Assembly: GCF_003003265.1 (NCBI RefSeq)
Contig: NZ_PVTL01000003.1
Coordinates: forward strand, 372,001 to 436,000
From: Glaciihabitans tibetensis
GTDB lineage: Bacteria > Actinomycetota > Actinomycetes > Actinomycetales > Microbacteriaceae
DNA: 64,000 bases
Direction of reading: 5' to 3'
The position numbers were made by a program, and so were the translations under genes. Positions 7,881-15,440 of this stretch are shown one piece after another. The notes under the pieces are model-generated. The model made no database searches, was not told where the DNA came from, and saw only the letters and a program-made list of their open reading frames with translations. Every line of letters begins with the position of its first letter. The first letter of the stretch is position 1.

Positions 7881-10031
7881 TTAGTCGGCAGAACTCCGTC
7901 GTGTCGGTGCTGAGCGCCCCACCAGATCCGGGGCCGGTTCGGGGAAGTCCGTCCCACGGTAAGCGGGTATGTCGTCTACCGCCGAGGCGATCGGACGGAA
8001 GATGTCGTGGCGGATCACGCCGCCCTGCACCCCCTGAATATTGCGGTAGCTGCGCATCGGGTAGGCCCCCTCGATGTTGCCCACCCAGACGGCGGTGGCG
8101 ACGCGGGTGGAGGCCCCGACGACCCAGGTCTGGTTCGAGCTGTCGGTGGTTCCCGTTTTACCGATGTACTCCACGCCGTCATTCGGGTTGGATCGGGTGG
8201 CTGTACCGCCCCCGACCATCACCCCGGCCATCGCGTAGGCGGCGGTGTTGGCGACGTCCTCGCTGAGCTGCCGGGAGCATTCCTGAGGTTGCCCGCCGAG
8301 CTCGGTGCCGTCGGGCCCGGTCACGCGATCGACCGCGATCGCCTCACAGAAGACACCCTCGTTCGCGATTGCCGCGTAGGCGGTGGCCATGGTGAGTGGC
8401 GCGATCTCGTTCGTGCCCAAAACGGATGCCGGCGTCGAACCCAATTCGCCGCCGTCGGCGCGGTGCACTCCGATGGACTCGGCGGTCTCCTTGATCTCGC
8501 AGAGGTCGAGTTCCAACGCCATGGACATAAAGGCCCCGTTGACCGACCGTTGCACGCCGGTGGCGACCGTCATGTTGCCGCCGAAACCGTCGTCGTTGCC
8601 GAATTCGTATGGGCGGCCGATCAGTTGTGATGGATCGCAGCGGTTGCTGAACTGGTTCTGGGGGATCGTGCGCGGCGAACCGTTCACGATCTCGTTGATC
8701 CCGCGGCCGTTTTCGAGCCAGTTGAGCAGCGTGAAGACCTTGTAGGTCGACCCTGGCTGGAATCCGCTTGATCCACCGTAGGCACGGTCAGTGGTGAAGT
8801 TGACCGCGGTGGTTGTGGCGTCAGCATCCCCCGTGTTGTCAAAGATTTTGTTCTGCGCCATGGTCAGAATTCGTCCCGTGCCTGCTTCGACGGAGACCGC
8901 AGCGGCTCCCAGCTCGAGGCGGGTTGTGTCGTTCGGAGCATTCGCCCACACGGCGTTCTGCGCCGTGACCTGAAGATTGAGATCGAGGGTGGTGTGGATG
9001 TCGAATCCGCCGTGTCGCCAGGCGGCAACTCGCTCGTCTGGATTAGACCCGAGGGCGGTGAGTTCCGGAATGAGATTGGTTATGTAGTCGCAGAAGTACT
9101 GCGCAAAGTCGTGCGCGACCAGACACCCGTTGGAGGAGTTGGTGAGCGCAACGGTACTGCCATCTGCGACGACAGCGACCGCTTCGGCGTGTTGCTCCGG
9201 GGTCAGATTTCCGTCGGCGAGCATGGCGTTCAAAATCACGTTGCGGCGCTCGGTATTGCGCTGCCAGTTGTCGGGGTTGTCAAGGCGAAGAGCCGTGGGG
9301 GACTGCACAATCGCGATCAGGCTCGCGGCTTGCGCGGCGCTGAGATTGAGGCTGGAAGTGTTGTAGTACCGCTGAGCGGCCGCTTCGATGCCATAGGTTG
9401 TGCCACCGAAGCTGGCGATGTTGAGGTAGGCGAGAAGTATCTCCTCTTTGGTGTACTCCTTCTCCAGGGTGATGGCGAGCTTCATCTCTTGCACCTTGCG
9501 CGCGAAGGAGGTGTCGATCGCGGCGTTGTAGGCCGCCGCCTGCTCGGCCTCGGGTAATTCGAGCGCGGCCTGAATGAAGGTGTTTTTCACATATTGCTGG
9601 GTGATCGTCGAGGCACCTTCGGCGATGCTGCCTGCGGCAACATTGGTGACGGCGGCGCGCACGATTCCAGCGGGGTCGATCCCGCCGTGCTCATAGAAGC
9701 GCCGGTCTTCTCCGCTGACGGCGGCGTCTTTCGCAAACTCCGATACCTGATCCCAGGTGACCTCTTCGCGGTTTTGGTCGAAGATGGTCGCGATCTGCAC
9801 CGGAGAACCATTTTCGGTCGCGAAGATTCGATTCTGTTGGGGCTGGCGGTCGATGGTGATCTCGCCGGGCACACGGTCGAACACCTCGGCGGTGGTGCTG
9901 ACGGCGGCTCGCGCAACGGTGATCGCCGGTGTGACCATCACGGCCACGAGGATCCCGGCCAGGACGCTGAAGCTGAGCACCCCAAGCAGTCCGGCCAGGG
10001 CGCTTCCTACTGAGGGGGAGTTGCGTGACAT
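7881..10031 (-). CDS. Class A penicillin-binding protein (glycosyltransferase and transpeptidase)
   Basis: A 716-residue bifunctional peptidoglycan synthase anchored by one N-terminal membrane helix (residues about 9-40). The GT51 domain shows SGEDRRFYEHGGIDP (Glu near 108) and GASTITQQYVKN. The transpeptidase domain carries the three active-site motifs: STYK (nucleophile Ser near 428), SVN and KTGTTD (near 624). There is no C-terminal PASTA domain. It is the third gene of an operon with murT and gatD: the ATG lies three bases after the gatD stop. That coupling suggests that it polymerises or cross-links the lipid II species modified by this MurT-GatD pair. Confidence 0.93.
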   Translation of the reverse strand: MSRNSPSVGSALAGLLGVLSFSVLAGILVAVMVTPAITVARAAVSTTAEVFDRVPGEITIDRQPQQNRIFATENGSPVQIATIFDQNREEVTWDQVSEFAKDAAVSGEDRRFYEHGGIDPAGIVRAAVTNVAAGSIAEGASTITQQYVKNTFIQAALELPEAEQAAAYNAAIDTSFARKVQEMKLAITLEKEYTKEEILLAYLNIASFGGTTYGIEAAAQRYYNTSSLNLSAAQAASLIAIVQSPTALRLDNPDNWQRNTERRNVILNAMLADGNLTPEQHAEAVAVVADGSTVALTNSSNGCLVAHDFAQYFCDYITNLIPELTALGSNPDERVAAWRHGGFDIHTTLDLNLQVTAQNAVWANAPNDTTRLELGAAAVSVEAGTGRILTMAQNKIFDNTGDADATTTAVNFTTDRAYGGSSGFQPGSTYKVFTLLNWLENGRGINEIVNGSPRTIPQNQFSNRCDPSQLIGRPYEFGNDDGFGGNMTVATGVQRSVNGAFMSMALELDLCEIKETAESIGVHRADGGELGSTPASVLGTNEIAPLTMATAYAAIANEGVFCEAIAVDRVTGPDGTELGGQPQECSRQLSEDVANTAAYAMAGVMVGGGTATRSNPNDGVEYIGKTGTTDSSNQTWVVGASTRVATAVWVGNIEGAYPMRSYRNIQGVQGGVIRHDIFRPIASAVDDIPAYRGTDFPEPAPDLVGRSAPTRRSSAD

Positions 10032-10034
10032 CGT

Positions 10035-10772
10035 TCAGTCCTTCACGCCGAGGCGTTCGCGGATTACCGCGGATGCCTGGCTAGCAACAGCATCGGCGTG
10101 GGCGTGCTGGGGACCGGTGACGTATTCGAGCCCGCGGCGGGCGGCCGCGTGGGCAAGGATCGCGTCGGCGACCAACGGATTTCGGGGGAGCAGGGGTCCG
10201 TTGAGGCTGGTGCCGAGTACAGTTCCGCGAACCGCGCCCTCCGTGCCCTCGGGGGCACCGTTTCCCACACCCGCAAGCACCCGCGCCCACGGTGTGCTGT
10301 CCGCCGCGAGGTCGACGAGCTGCCCGGAGTTCTGGTACCCGTGCACCAGATCGCTGCCCGCCCTGGCGACCATGTACTCGCTGATGCGCTCCTCGGCGGG
10401 GAGACTTCGGCCGCCCAACAGCCCAACGCCCGCGACGCTATTCGATTCGCCGGGGAAAAGAACCTCGTCAAGTAAGAGGTGAAACCCGCCGGCAACGCCA
10501 AGGATCGAGACGCCGTCTGCTGCCCAGGCGTGCAGCCGGGTGCGCGCGCCGGTGAGGTCGGCGAGCACTGCTTTCTGCGCGGCAATGGTGCCGCCGCCGA
10601 TGTGGAGGATGTCGGGTTCGACGTCCCACCACGTGGCGCCGACCTCGGCCCGCTCCACCCGCGATGCAATGCCCGCCCACTGCAGCCGACGGGTCAGCGC
10701 GAGAACGTTGCCGCCGTCACCATTCACGTTGAGGTGGGTGGGGTACATGTCGAGTATCGTGATCGCACTCAT
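10035..10772 (-). CDS. gatD: GatD-like glutamine amidotransferase subunit lacking catalytic residues
   Basis: A 245-residue class I glutamine-amidotransferase-like protein of the GatD/CobQ2 family. Ordinary GatD hydrolyses glutamine and passes ammonia to MurT, which amidates D-Glu of lipid II. Family marks are present: DMYPTHLNVNGDGGN at the N-terminus, IGGGTIAAQ and GVGLLGG. However, the nucleophile Cys is replaced: the elbow reads ILGVAGGFHLL with Ala94 (codon 10491-10493). The catalytic His is also replaced: GTSLNGPLLPRNP has Asn191 (codon 10200-10202) where homologues read HGP. It therefore cannot be a normal glutaminase; a scaffold or a docking site for another amine donor is more likely. 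One-base overlap (TGATG) with murT shows tight coupling. Confidence 0.85.
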   Translation of the reverse strand: MSAITILDMYPTHLNVNGDGGNVLALTRRLQWAGIASRVERAEVGATWWDVEPDILHIGGGTIAAQKAVLADLTGARTRLHAWAADGVSILGVAGGFHLLLDEVLFPGESNSVAGVGLLGGRSLPAEERISEYMVARAGSDLVHGYQNSGQLVDLAADSTPWARVLAGVGNGAPEGTEGAVRGTVLGTSLNGPLLPRNPLVADAILAHAAARRGLEYVTGPQHAHADAVASQASAVIRERLGVKD

Positions 10773-12118
10773 CAGCTATCCGCCCATTTCAAACGGAGGT
10801 TGCGGCGCATTACCCGCATCGATTCCGGGGTATAGATAATGGTGCTGTGCCCCTCACTCGAGTTTTGGCGGTCAAGAAATTCGCGGGTGGCGATCCGAAC
10901 ATCCGGTTCGACCGCGTCGACGGCGACCTCGTCGTAGGCGAGCCGTAGCGCCGCATCCCACGCTTGCCAGCCCGAAACAACGGCGACGTCCGGCAGGGTC
11001 GACCAGTCGACCAGCCACAACTGTGACGTGTCGTAGATGTCCTTACCAACGGCGAGCATGACCTGCTCCGCTGTGTCATCGAGCAGATCGAGGTTGAGTT
11101 GCATGCTCGCGGGGCTCTTGGTGAAAACGAAGTCAACGGTGTGCCCGCCGATGGTCACGCGCTCGTTGCGCCCGGAGACGCCCGGCATGGACTGGAACGC
11201 GAGCCGAGTCGTTTCGGCATCGAAGCGGTCGCCGAGCAGCGCGCGCGCTCCTTCGATGGCGGCTGCCGCATCCGAGGCGATATGAGTTCCGGCGCTGGGA
11301 AGTGCGACCTGCAGGTCAGTACCGTTGATGCTGATGAGCGCTTCGCTGCCGTCCACCGAAACAACGACGCTATCTGCCGGTCGGGGCGTGGTAGCGGAGT
11401 CCTCGCTAAATCGTGGAGCGGACGCGGTGCGTTTCGCCGCGGCCGTGATGTCGCTGCCGAGGGCGAACCGGCGCACGGTCGCGTCGGCGGTCGTGCTGAG
11501 GTCCGTCGCCATGCCGATAGCCGCGAGATGGGGATCGTCCGCGTTCACCACGACGGTATCGCTCGTCGCGCCTGCGGTTCGCGCGAGATAGCCAGCCACC
11601 CGCTCGGGCTCGTGCCAGCGGTGCAACTGGTCGATCATCACGTTGAGCAGGATGGAGACCCGGGCGGTCACCATCTCGGAAATGATCGCTGAGTAGCCCT
11701 CGTCGATCTCGAGGACAGCGACATCCACCTCAATGCGGTTTCGCCAATTGAGCTGGGGAAGCAGCTCCGAGACGAGACCCTTGGTGATGTTGGCCGTGCG
11801 GTTGTTTGTAAAGACGGTGAGACCGTGCTGGCGGAGAATGCCGACGACCATCTGCGTTGTTGTGGATTTTCCGCTGGATCCGGTCACGACGACAATGCCT
11901 TCGCGGGGGCCCTGGAGAACCCGGGCGAGCAGCCTGGGCGAGATTCGATGTGCCACGGTGCCGGGCAGGGCCGTGCCGCCACCCGGCCGAACGACGTGGA
12001 GGAGCGCGGCGACGGAGCGGCCGGCGAAGACCGCAACGTAGTCACGAATCATCTCGAACAATCGCGGTGAGCGGCGAGGCCGGGAGACCGTTGTGTGGGG
12101 GCGATCGGCGGAGCTCAT
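10772..12118 (-). CDS. murT: MurT-like Mur ligase without the zinc-ribbon cysteines
   Basis: A 448-residue Mur-ligase-family protein of the MurT type. Canonical MurT, with GatD, amidates the alpha-carboxyl of D-Glu in lipid II. Visible marks are a P-loop (VVTGSSGKSTTT, near 76-87), TNNRTANITKGL (the family's NR-GAN segment), DQLHR in place of DQLDR, FTKSPAS (usual KNPAG) and KDIYDTSQLWLVDW near the position of the family's ADGRDTSW segment. Canonical MurT carries a four-Cys zinc ribbon in the central domain; this protein has no cysteine at all. It keeps the ATP-dependent ligase core, so carboxyl activation is plausible. It is the first gene of the murT-gatD-PBP operon. Confidence 0.85.
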   Translation of the reverse strand: MSSADRPHTTVSRPRRSPRLFEMIRDYVAVFAGRSVAALLHVVRPGGGTALPGTVAHRISPRLLARVLQGPREGIVVVTGSSGKSTTTQMVVGILRQHGLTVFTNNRTANITKGLVSELLPQLNWRNRIEVDVAVLEIDEGYSAIISEMVTARVSILLNVMIDQLHRWHEPERVAGYLARTAGATSDTVVVNADDPHLAAIGMATDLSTTADATVRRFALGSDITAAAKRTASAPRFSEDSATTPRPADSVVVSVDGSEALISINGTDLQVALPSAGTHIASDAAAAIEGARALLGDRFDAETTRLAFQSMPGVSGRNERVTIGGHTVDFVFTKSPASMQLNLDLLDDTAEQVMLAVGKDIYDTSQLWLVDWSTLPDVAVVSGWQAWDAALRLAYDEVAVDAVEPDVRIATREFLDRQNSSEGHSTIIYTPESMRVMRRNLRLKWADS

Positions 12119-12153
12119 GCCCGCCCACCCCGGCAGCGGCGCAGACGCCTCGT

Positions 12154-12184
12154 ATTATTCATACACTCGACAGTACGTCGACAA
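12154..12184 (-). promoter_or_regulatory. Possible promoter of the murT operon
   Basis: On the minus strand TTGTCG (12179-12184) is followed by AT-rich DNA containing TATGAA and AATAAT (12154-12163) in an otherwise GC-rich gap. Spacing is 15 to 19 bp depending on the -10 chosen, so the call is weak. A short leader of about 30 nt with GGGGTGGG before the ATG would follow. Confidence 0.25.
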
Positions 12185-12353
12185 CGGCTGGGGTGGGAGT
12201 CTCCAACAGGACCCCCCACATCAGGATTTTCCCAGTAAGTATTGGTCGAAAACGGATGGGGATCTGCGTTCGATGCGCTAGCGCGAGGCGCGCGTTGCGA
12301 CGACCGGCGATCTATGACGATCGCACGCCGGGCACCTATGAGACCATGGCCAG

Positions 12354-12935
12354 GTGAGTGAGGGCGCGAAGGTGAGCGGCGACCGGTCGTGGGCTGTAAA
12401 ACACGCGATCCGCGAGAGCGCCACCCACCTTTTCTCAACGCAGGGGTTCGCAGCCACCGGGGTGCGCGACATTGCGGAACGAGCGGGCGTGGACCCGGCG
12501 ATCGTCATCCGCCACTTCGGCTCGAAGGCAGCGCTGTTCCTCGGCACGATGATTCTTCCCGGTTCCTGGAGCGCGGCCGTCGAGGGCCCGCAGGACCGGA
12601 TTGGGGAACAACTCGCACGTTTTGTGTTCGATCAGCGGCGCGTGGCGGCCGCCAGCGGAACCTACGTCGCGCTCATCCGGGCGTCGGACAGCCCCGAGGT
12701 GAGGGACGAACTGCGCACCGCGGTGCATCGTTTGCTCGTAGATCCCCTGCGTCATCGGCTCGAGGGGCCCGACCAGGAACTTCGAGCCCAGCTCGTCATC
12801 ACCCAGCTCTCTGGCCTCATGAGCGCCCTATGGGTCACGGAGGAGACGGCAATTGCCGGAAGTCGGGATGCCGTCATCCGCCTGTATGGGGCATCTATGC
12901 AGCACCTCATTACCCCAGACGAATCGCCGAAATAA
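12354..12935 (+). CDS. TetR-family transcriptional regulator
   Basis: A 193-residue one-component repressor. The N-terminal helix-turn-helix is clear (AIRESATHLFSTQGFAATGVRDIAERAGVDPAIVIRHFGSKAALF, about residues 16-60), followed by an all-helical ligand domain of TetR_C type. The start is a GTG. The gene faces a small membrane-protein gene whose upstream region carries a good TetR-type dyad at 13491-13509, a candidate target. Ligand unknown. Confidence 0.85.
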   Translation: MSEGAKVSGDRSWAVKHAIRESATHLFSTQGFAATGVRDIAERAGVDPAIVIRHFGSKAALFLGTMILPGSWSAAVEGPQDRIGEQLARFVFDQRRVAAASGTYVALIRASDSPEVRDELRTAVHRLLVDPLRHRLEGPDQELRAQLVITQLSGLMSALWVTEETAIAGSRDAVIRLYGASMQHLITPDESPK

Positions 12936-12956
12936 AGCTGAGGCGGGGCGAGGAGA

Positions 12957-13418
12957 CTAGACCGCGGGGCCGAGGAGAACTGCGAGCAGGGCGGTGGTTC
13001 CGCCGACGATGAACATCATCGTTCCGAGCTGCATGGTACGCGATTTGTTGCGGTTTGCCGTCGGCACGTCGACCTCCAGGATCGGGCAGCCCGACCAGCC
13101 GATCAAGCCGACACTGACCGCGACCAGGGCGGAGGCGGCCCACCACAGCACTCGCACGGCGCCGGTGAGCAGCGCCGGTCGCCAGCCCGATGCGAGCAGC
13201 AGCCCGAGGGTGACCGCGACGCTTCCGATAGCCGCGGCGAACCAGATCGTCCCGGTCTGCATGATTCGTTGCACATTTGCTTCGGGGGACATCAACGGGT
13301 GGGTCGTCGGGATCTCGCTGACGGAACGCGGCGCATCGAATGAATGGGGGCGGCGGGTGCGGCGAAGCCGAAGGGTGGCGAGGCGATTCGGGTTCAGCTC
13401 CGCGGTTACCTTGGTCAC
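12957..13418 (-). CDS. Four-helix membrane protein, possibly DUF2892-like
   Basis: 153 residues. After a basic N-terminal tail of about 45 residues there are two pairs of predicted membrane helices (TIWFAAAIGSVAVTLGLLLA, then VLWWAASALVAVSVGLIGW and a last helix at the C-terminus). The order VQRIMQTG, two helices, then GWSGCPILEV loosely resembles the YgaP/DUF2892 pattern, but I hold this lightly. The GTG at 13416-13418 was chosen because GAAAGGA precedes it at good spacing; a TTG ten codons upstream has none. Confidence 0.6.
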   Translation of the reverse strand: MTKVTAELNPNRLATLRLRRTRRPHSFDAPRSVSEIPTTHPLMSPEANVQRIMQTGTIWFAAAIGSVAVTLGLLLASGWRPALLTGAVRVLWWAASALVAVSVGLIGWSGCPILEVDVPTANRNKSRTMQLGTMMFIVGGTTALLAVLLGPAV

Positions 13419-13490
13419 GGCAGTCCTTTCGAGAATGCAGTCACGCAAGGGGGCGTCGGCTGCGAGCGATCGGTCTCCTCGTCGAGATCA

Positions 13491-13509
13491 GTGTCAACAG
13501 CGTTGACAC
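13491..13509. promoter_or_regulatory. TetR-type operator dyad
   Basis: GTGTCAAC-AGC-GTTGACAC: perfect eight-base arms around three bases, 73 bp upstream of the membrane-protein start. A TetR regulator is encoded at the far end of that gene. The pairing of the two is inference. Confidence 0.45.
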
Positions 13510-13622
13510 TTCTCAGCGTAACAATCCGAGGGAAAGTTTGCCGGGCTGCGCGCCTCTCTTGCTAGGGGTAGACCGAGAGGCTGCGCCACGTGCCGAATCT
13601 GCTCGCGCCGGGTATCGTCGCC

Positions 13623-13835
13623 CTACGACGATTCCTTGATATCGCGTTTGAGACGCTTCTTTGCTGCCCGCTCCGTGAGGATCGATAGGTAGTCGCGCAC
13701 CGGTCGGCCAGCGAGAGAATGAAATTCCTCGCGGGCGACGCTTTCCAGCTCCTGCCGTGCCACTTCGGGGTACTTCTCTTGCAGCCGGTCTACAACCTGG
13801 CGGATGGTGTCTTCGTCGTCAACTTCTCTAGTCAC
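13623..13835 (-). CDS. Three-helix bundle dimerization-domain protein
   Basis: A 70-residue, highly charged helical protein (TIRQVVDRLQEKYPEVARQ, then EEFHSLAGRPVRDYLSILTE and a basic tail). It matches the small actinobacterial family annotated as three-helix bundle dimerization domain. No enzymatic role is known. The start is a GTG. It is transcribed alone, divergent from the DUF1232 gene. Confidence 0.65.
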   Translation of the reverse strand: MTREVDDEDTIRQVVDRLQEKYPEVARQELESVAREEFHSLAGRPVRDYLSILTERAAKKRLKRDIKESS

Positions 13836-13917
13836 AACTGAGTTTGGGACTCTCGTGAGGAGTAGTCAAGGCGAGTGGCGCACCCTCGGCTCGCGGCAGG
13901 GTCCCAGCCTCGCCGGG

Positions 13918-13923
13918 TATCTT
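13918..13923 (+). promoter_or_regulatory. -10 element, leaderless start of the DUF1232 gene
   Basis: TATCTT, six bases, then the ATG at 13930. It decides the start of the following short gene. Confidence 0.45.
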
Positions 13924-13929
13924 GCCGAA

Positions 13930-14145
13930 ATGAGCTCTCGCCGCAAGACTGTCGCCGCTGTATTGGTCGCCGTCGCCGCAGTTGTCTATGGCGCGTCGCC
14001 GATCGACATCATCCCCGAACTCCTCACCGGACCGCTGGGCCTCACCGACGATTTCGCCGTTGTGCTCGGCGCGGGTTTCACCGTCTGGAAGTTGCTCTCC
14101 GGGCGTCCGCGCGTCAGCCAGAAATCGGCACCCCCGGCCGTCTGA
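13930..14145 (+). CDS. DUF1232 (YkvA-like) small membrane protein
   Basis: 71 residues with the DUF1232 core YGASPIDIIPELLTGPLGLTDD (about residues 20-41) between two hydrophobic helices. The family is widespread, its function unknown. The reading frame is open further upstream, but the ATG at 13930 has a -10 six bases before it and places the first helix at the N-terminus, as in homologues. Confidence 0.75.
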   Translation: MSSRRKTVAAVLVAVAAVVYGASPIDIIPELLTGPLGLTDDFAVVLGAGFTVWKLLSGRPRVSQKSAPPAV

Positions 14146-14170
14146 TTCTGGCGGTTAGAGTGACAGCTCT

Positions 14171-14710
14171 ATGAATGACTTTTTCGCGGTGCCCCTGGCG
14201 GACCGCCACTTCGAGGACTACCGCGTCGGCGCAACCGGTGAGTACGGGTCGACTTATGTCAGCGAAGAGAGCATCGTCGCATTCGCGGAGGAATTCGACC
14301 CGCACCTCATGCACACCGATCCGATCGCGGCCCTTGCCGGGCCGTTCGGTGGCCTCATCGCCAGCGGCTGGCACACCACATCGATGATGATGCGCATCAT
14401 GGTGGACAACTACCTGAACGAGCGCACAAGCCTCGGATCTCCCGGCGTCGACGAACTCCGCTGGCACCTGCCCGTGCGCGCCGGAGACACCCTGTCCGTT
14501 CGGTTCACCGTTGTCGCCGCCCGAAAATCGAACAGCAGGCCTGACCGTGGGTTGCTTCACACGCGCATCGAACTGTTCAACCAGCGTGGCGAGGTGGTGA
14601 TGTCGCAGACGATGCTCAACCTGATCAGTCGGCGGGAACGGGCGGATGTCTCGACGACGACTCAGCGCGAAGGCCTCGACCAACGGGGCACGACCGCCAG
14701 AAAGGTGTAG
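14171..14710 (+). CDS. MaoC-like hot-dog fold dehydratase
   Basis: A 179-residue single hot-dog domain protein. It has the R-specific hydratase signature (FAEEFDPHLMHTDP with Asp and His of the active site, near residues 39-52) and GGLIASGWHT. MaoC-like enzymes hydrate enoyl-CoA thioesters; the substrate here is unknown. It lies just before the catabolic island but on present evidence is not part of it. Confidence 0.85.
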   Translation: MNDFFAVPLADRHFEDYRVGATGEYGSTYVSEESIVAFAEEFDPHLMHTDPIAALAGPFGGLIASGWHTTSMMMRIMVDNYLNERTSLGSPGVDELRWHLPVRAGDTLSVRFTVVAARKSNSRPDRGLLHTRIELFNQRGEVVMSQTMLNLISRRERADVSTTTQREGLDQRGTTARKV

Positions 14711-14736
14711 GAAAGCGATCGCCCGCTTGGCGCGTC

Positions 14737-14753
14737 GTTCCAGTTGATGGGAC
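14737..14753. promoter_or_regulatory. GTTCCA-type motif upstream of the TRAP operon (site D)
   Basis: GTTCCAGTTGATGGGAC, a 17-mer that aligns with three other sites in the island (18677, 20323, 23987) as GTTCCA, five bases, TGG. It is 140 bp upstream of dctQ and is the most divergent of the four. Confidence 0.4.
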
Positions 14754-14893
14754 ACGTGCTTGTGCGCGGCGGCCATTAGGCCCACAGTCGCTTCAGCGGC
14801 AGGAATCCGCACATTGACAGAGAGGTTGATGATGTTTACCGTCGCACCCCGAGTTTGCCGGTCCCGCCCCTCTCGACCCGTGTGGCGATTCCG

Positions 14894-15439
14894 ATGAGCG
14901 ACAAGCCGCAGACTGCACCCGTGTCGGACTCGCCTGCCCACTTTCCTGGCCCCATCCGGTGGCTAGCACGGATCGAGATCTGGGCCGGAACAGTATTCTT
15001 CTGGCTCATTTTCTTCGGCGTGATGTGGCAGGTGCTCGGGAGGTATGTTCCCGCCATCGCGTGGGTAGGCGCCGGAGAAGTGGCCCGGCTGTCCATGGTT
15101 GCCCTGACCTTTATTACCGCCGGGTATCTGATCGGTAAAAACGGTCACATCGTCATTGAGGTATTCGACGCAATCCTGCAGGGCAAGCGGCTGTTCACGG
15201 TGCTGCGCGTCTTCGCGGCTGTGGTGATGGTGATCACCTGCATCGCGCTCGCCTGGGAATCGCTCCTGATGATCGAACAGGGTTGGCGGCGAGTGACAAC
15301 GGTGCTCCACATGCCCATCGCGGTGTTGTACGTCTTCGCGTTTATCGGCTTCACATCCGGGGCGATTCACTCCATCGCGAAGATCTTCGCTGCAAACCGG
15401 CCGGAGCCGAAGCTCGACATCTCAGAGATGGAGGGCTGA
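14894..15439 (+). CDS. dctQ: TRAP transporter small permease subunit (DctQ)
   Basis: 181 residues with four predicted membrane helices typical of the DctQ subunit of tripartite ATP-independent periplasmic transporters, which with DctM forms the ion-coupled membrane unit. The ATG at 14894 (MSDKPQTAP) gives a short N-terminal tail before the first helix; a TTG at 14855 in frame is an alternative. dctM follows after one base and the binding protein after a further 101 bp. Position at the head of a shikimate/quinate/protocatechuate island suggests import of one of those acids. Confidence 0.88.
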   Translation: MSDKPQTAPVSDSPAHFPGPIRWLARIEIWAGTVFFWLIFFGVMWQVLGRYVPAIAWVGAGEVARLSMVALTFITAGYLIGKNGHIVIEVFDAILQGKRLFTVLRVFAAVVMVITCIALAWESLLMIEQGWRRVTTVLHMPIAVLYVFAFIGFTSGAIHSIAKIFAANRPEPKLDISEMEG

Positions 15440-15440
15440 C

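Noticed and set aside
7877-7889. CCGAC-TTA-GTCGG hairpin as a terminator of the PBP gene
   Set aside because: On the strand of the gene it overlaps the stop codon and is followed by A residues, not T; the T run is on the wrong side.
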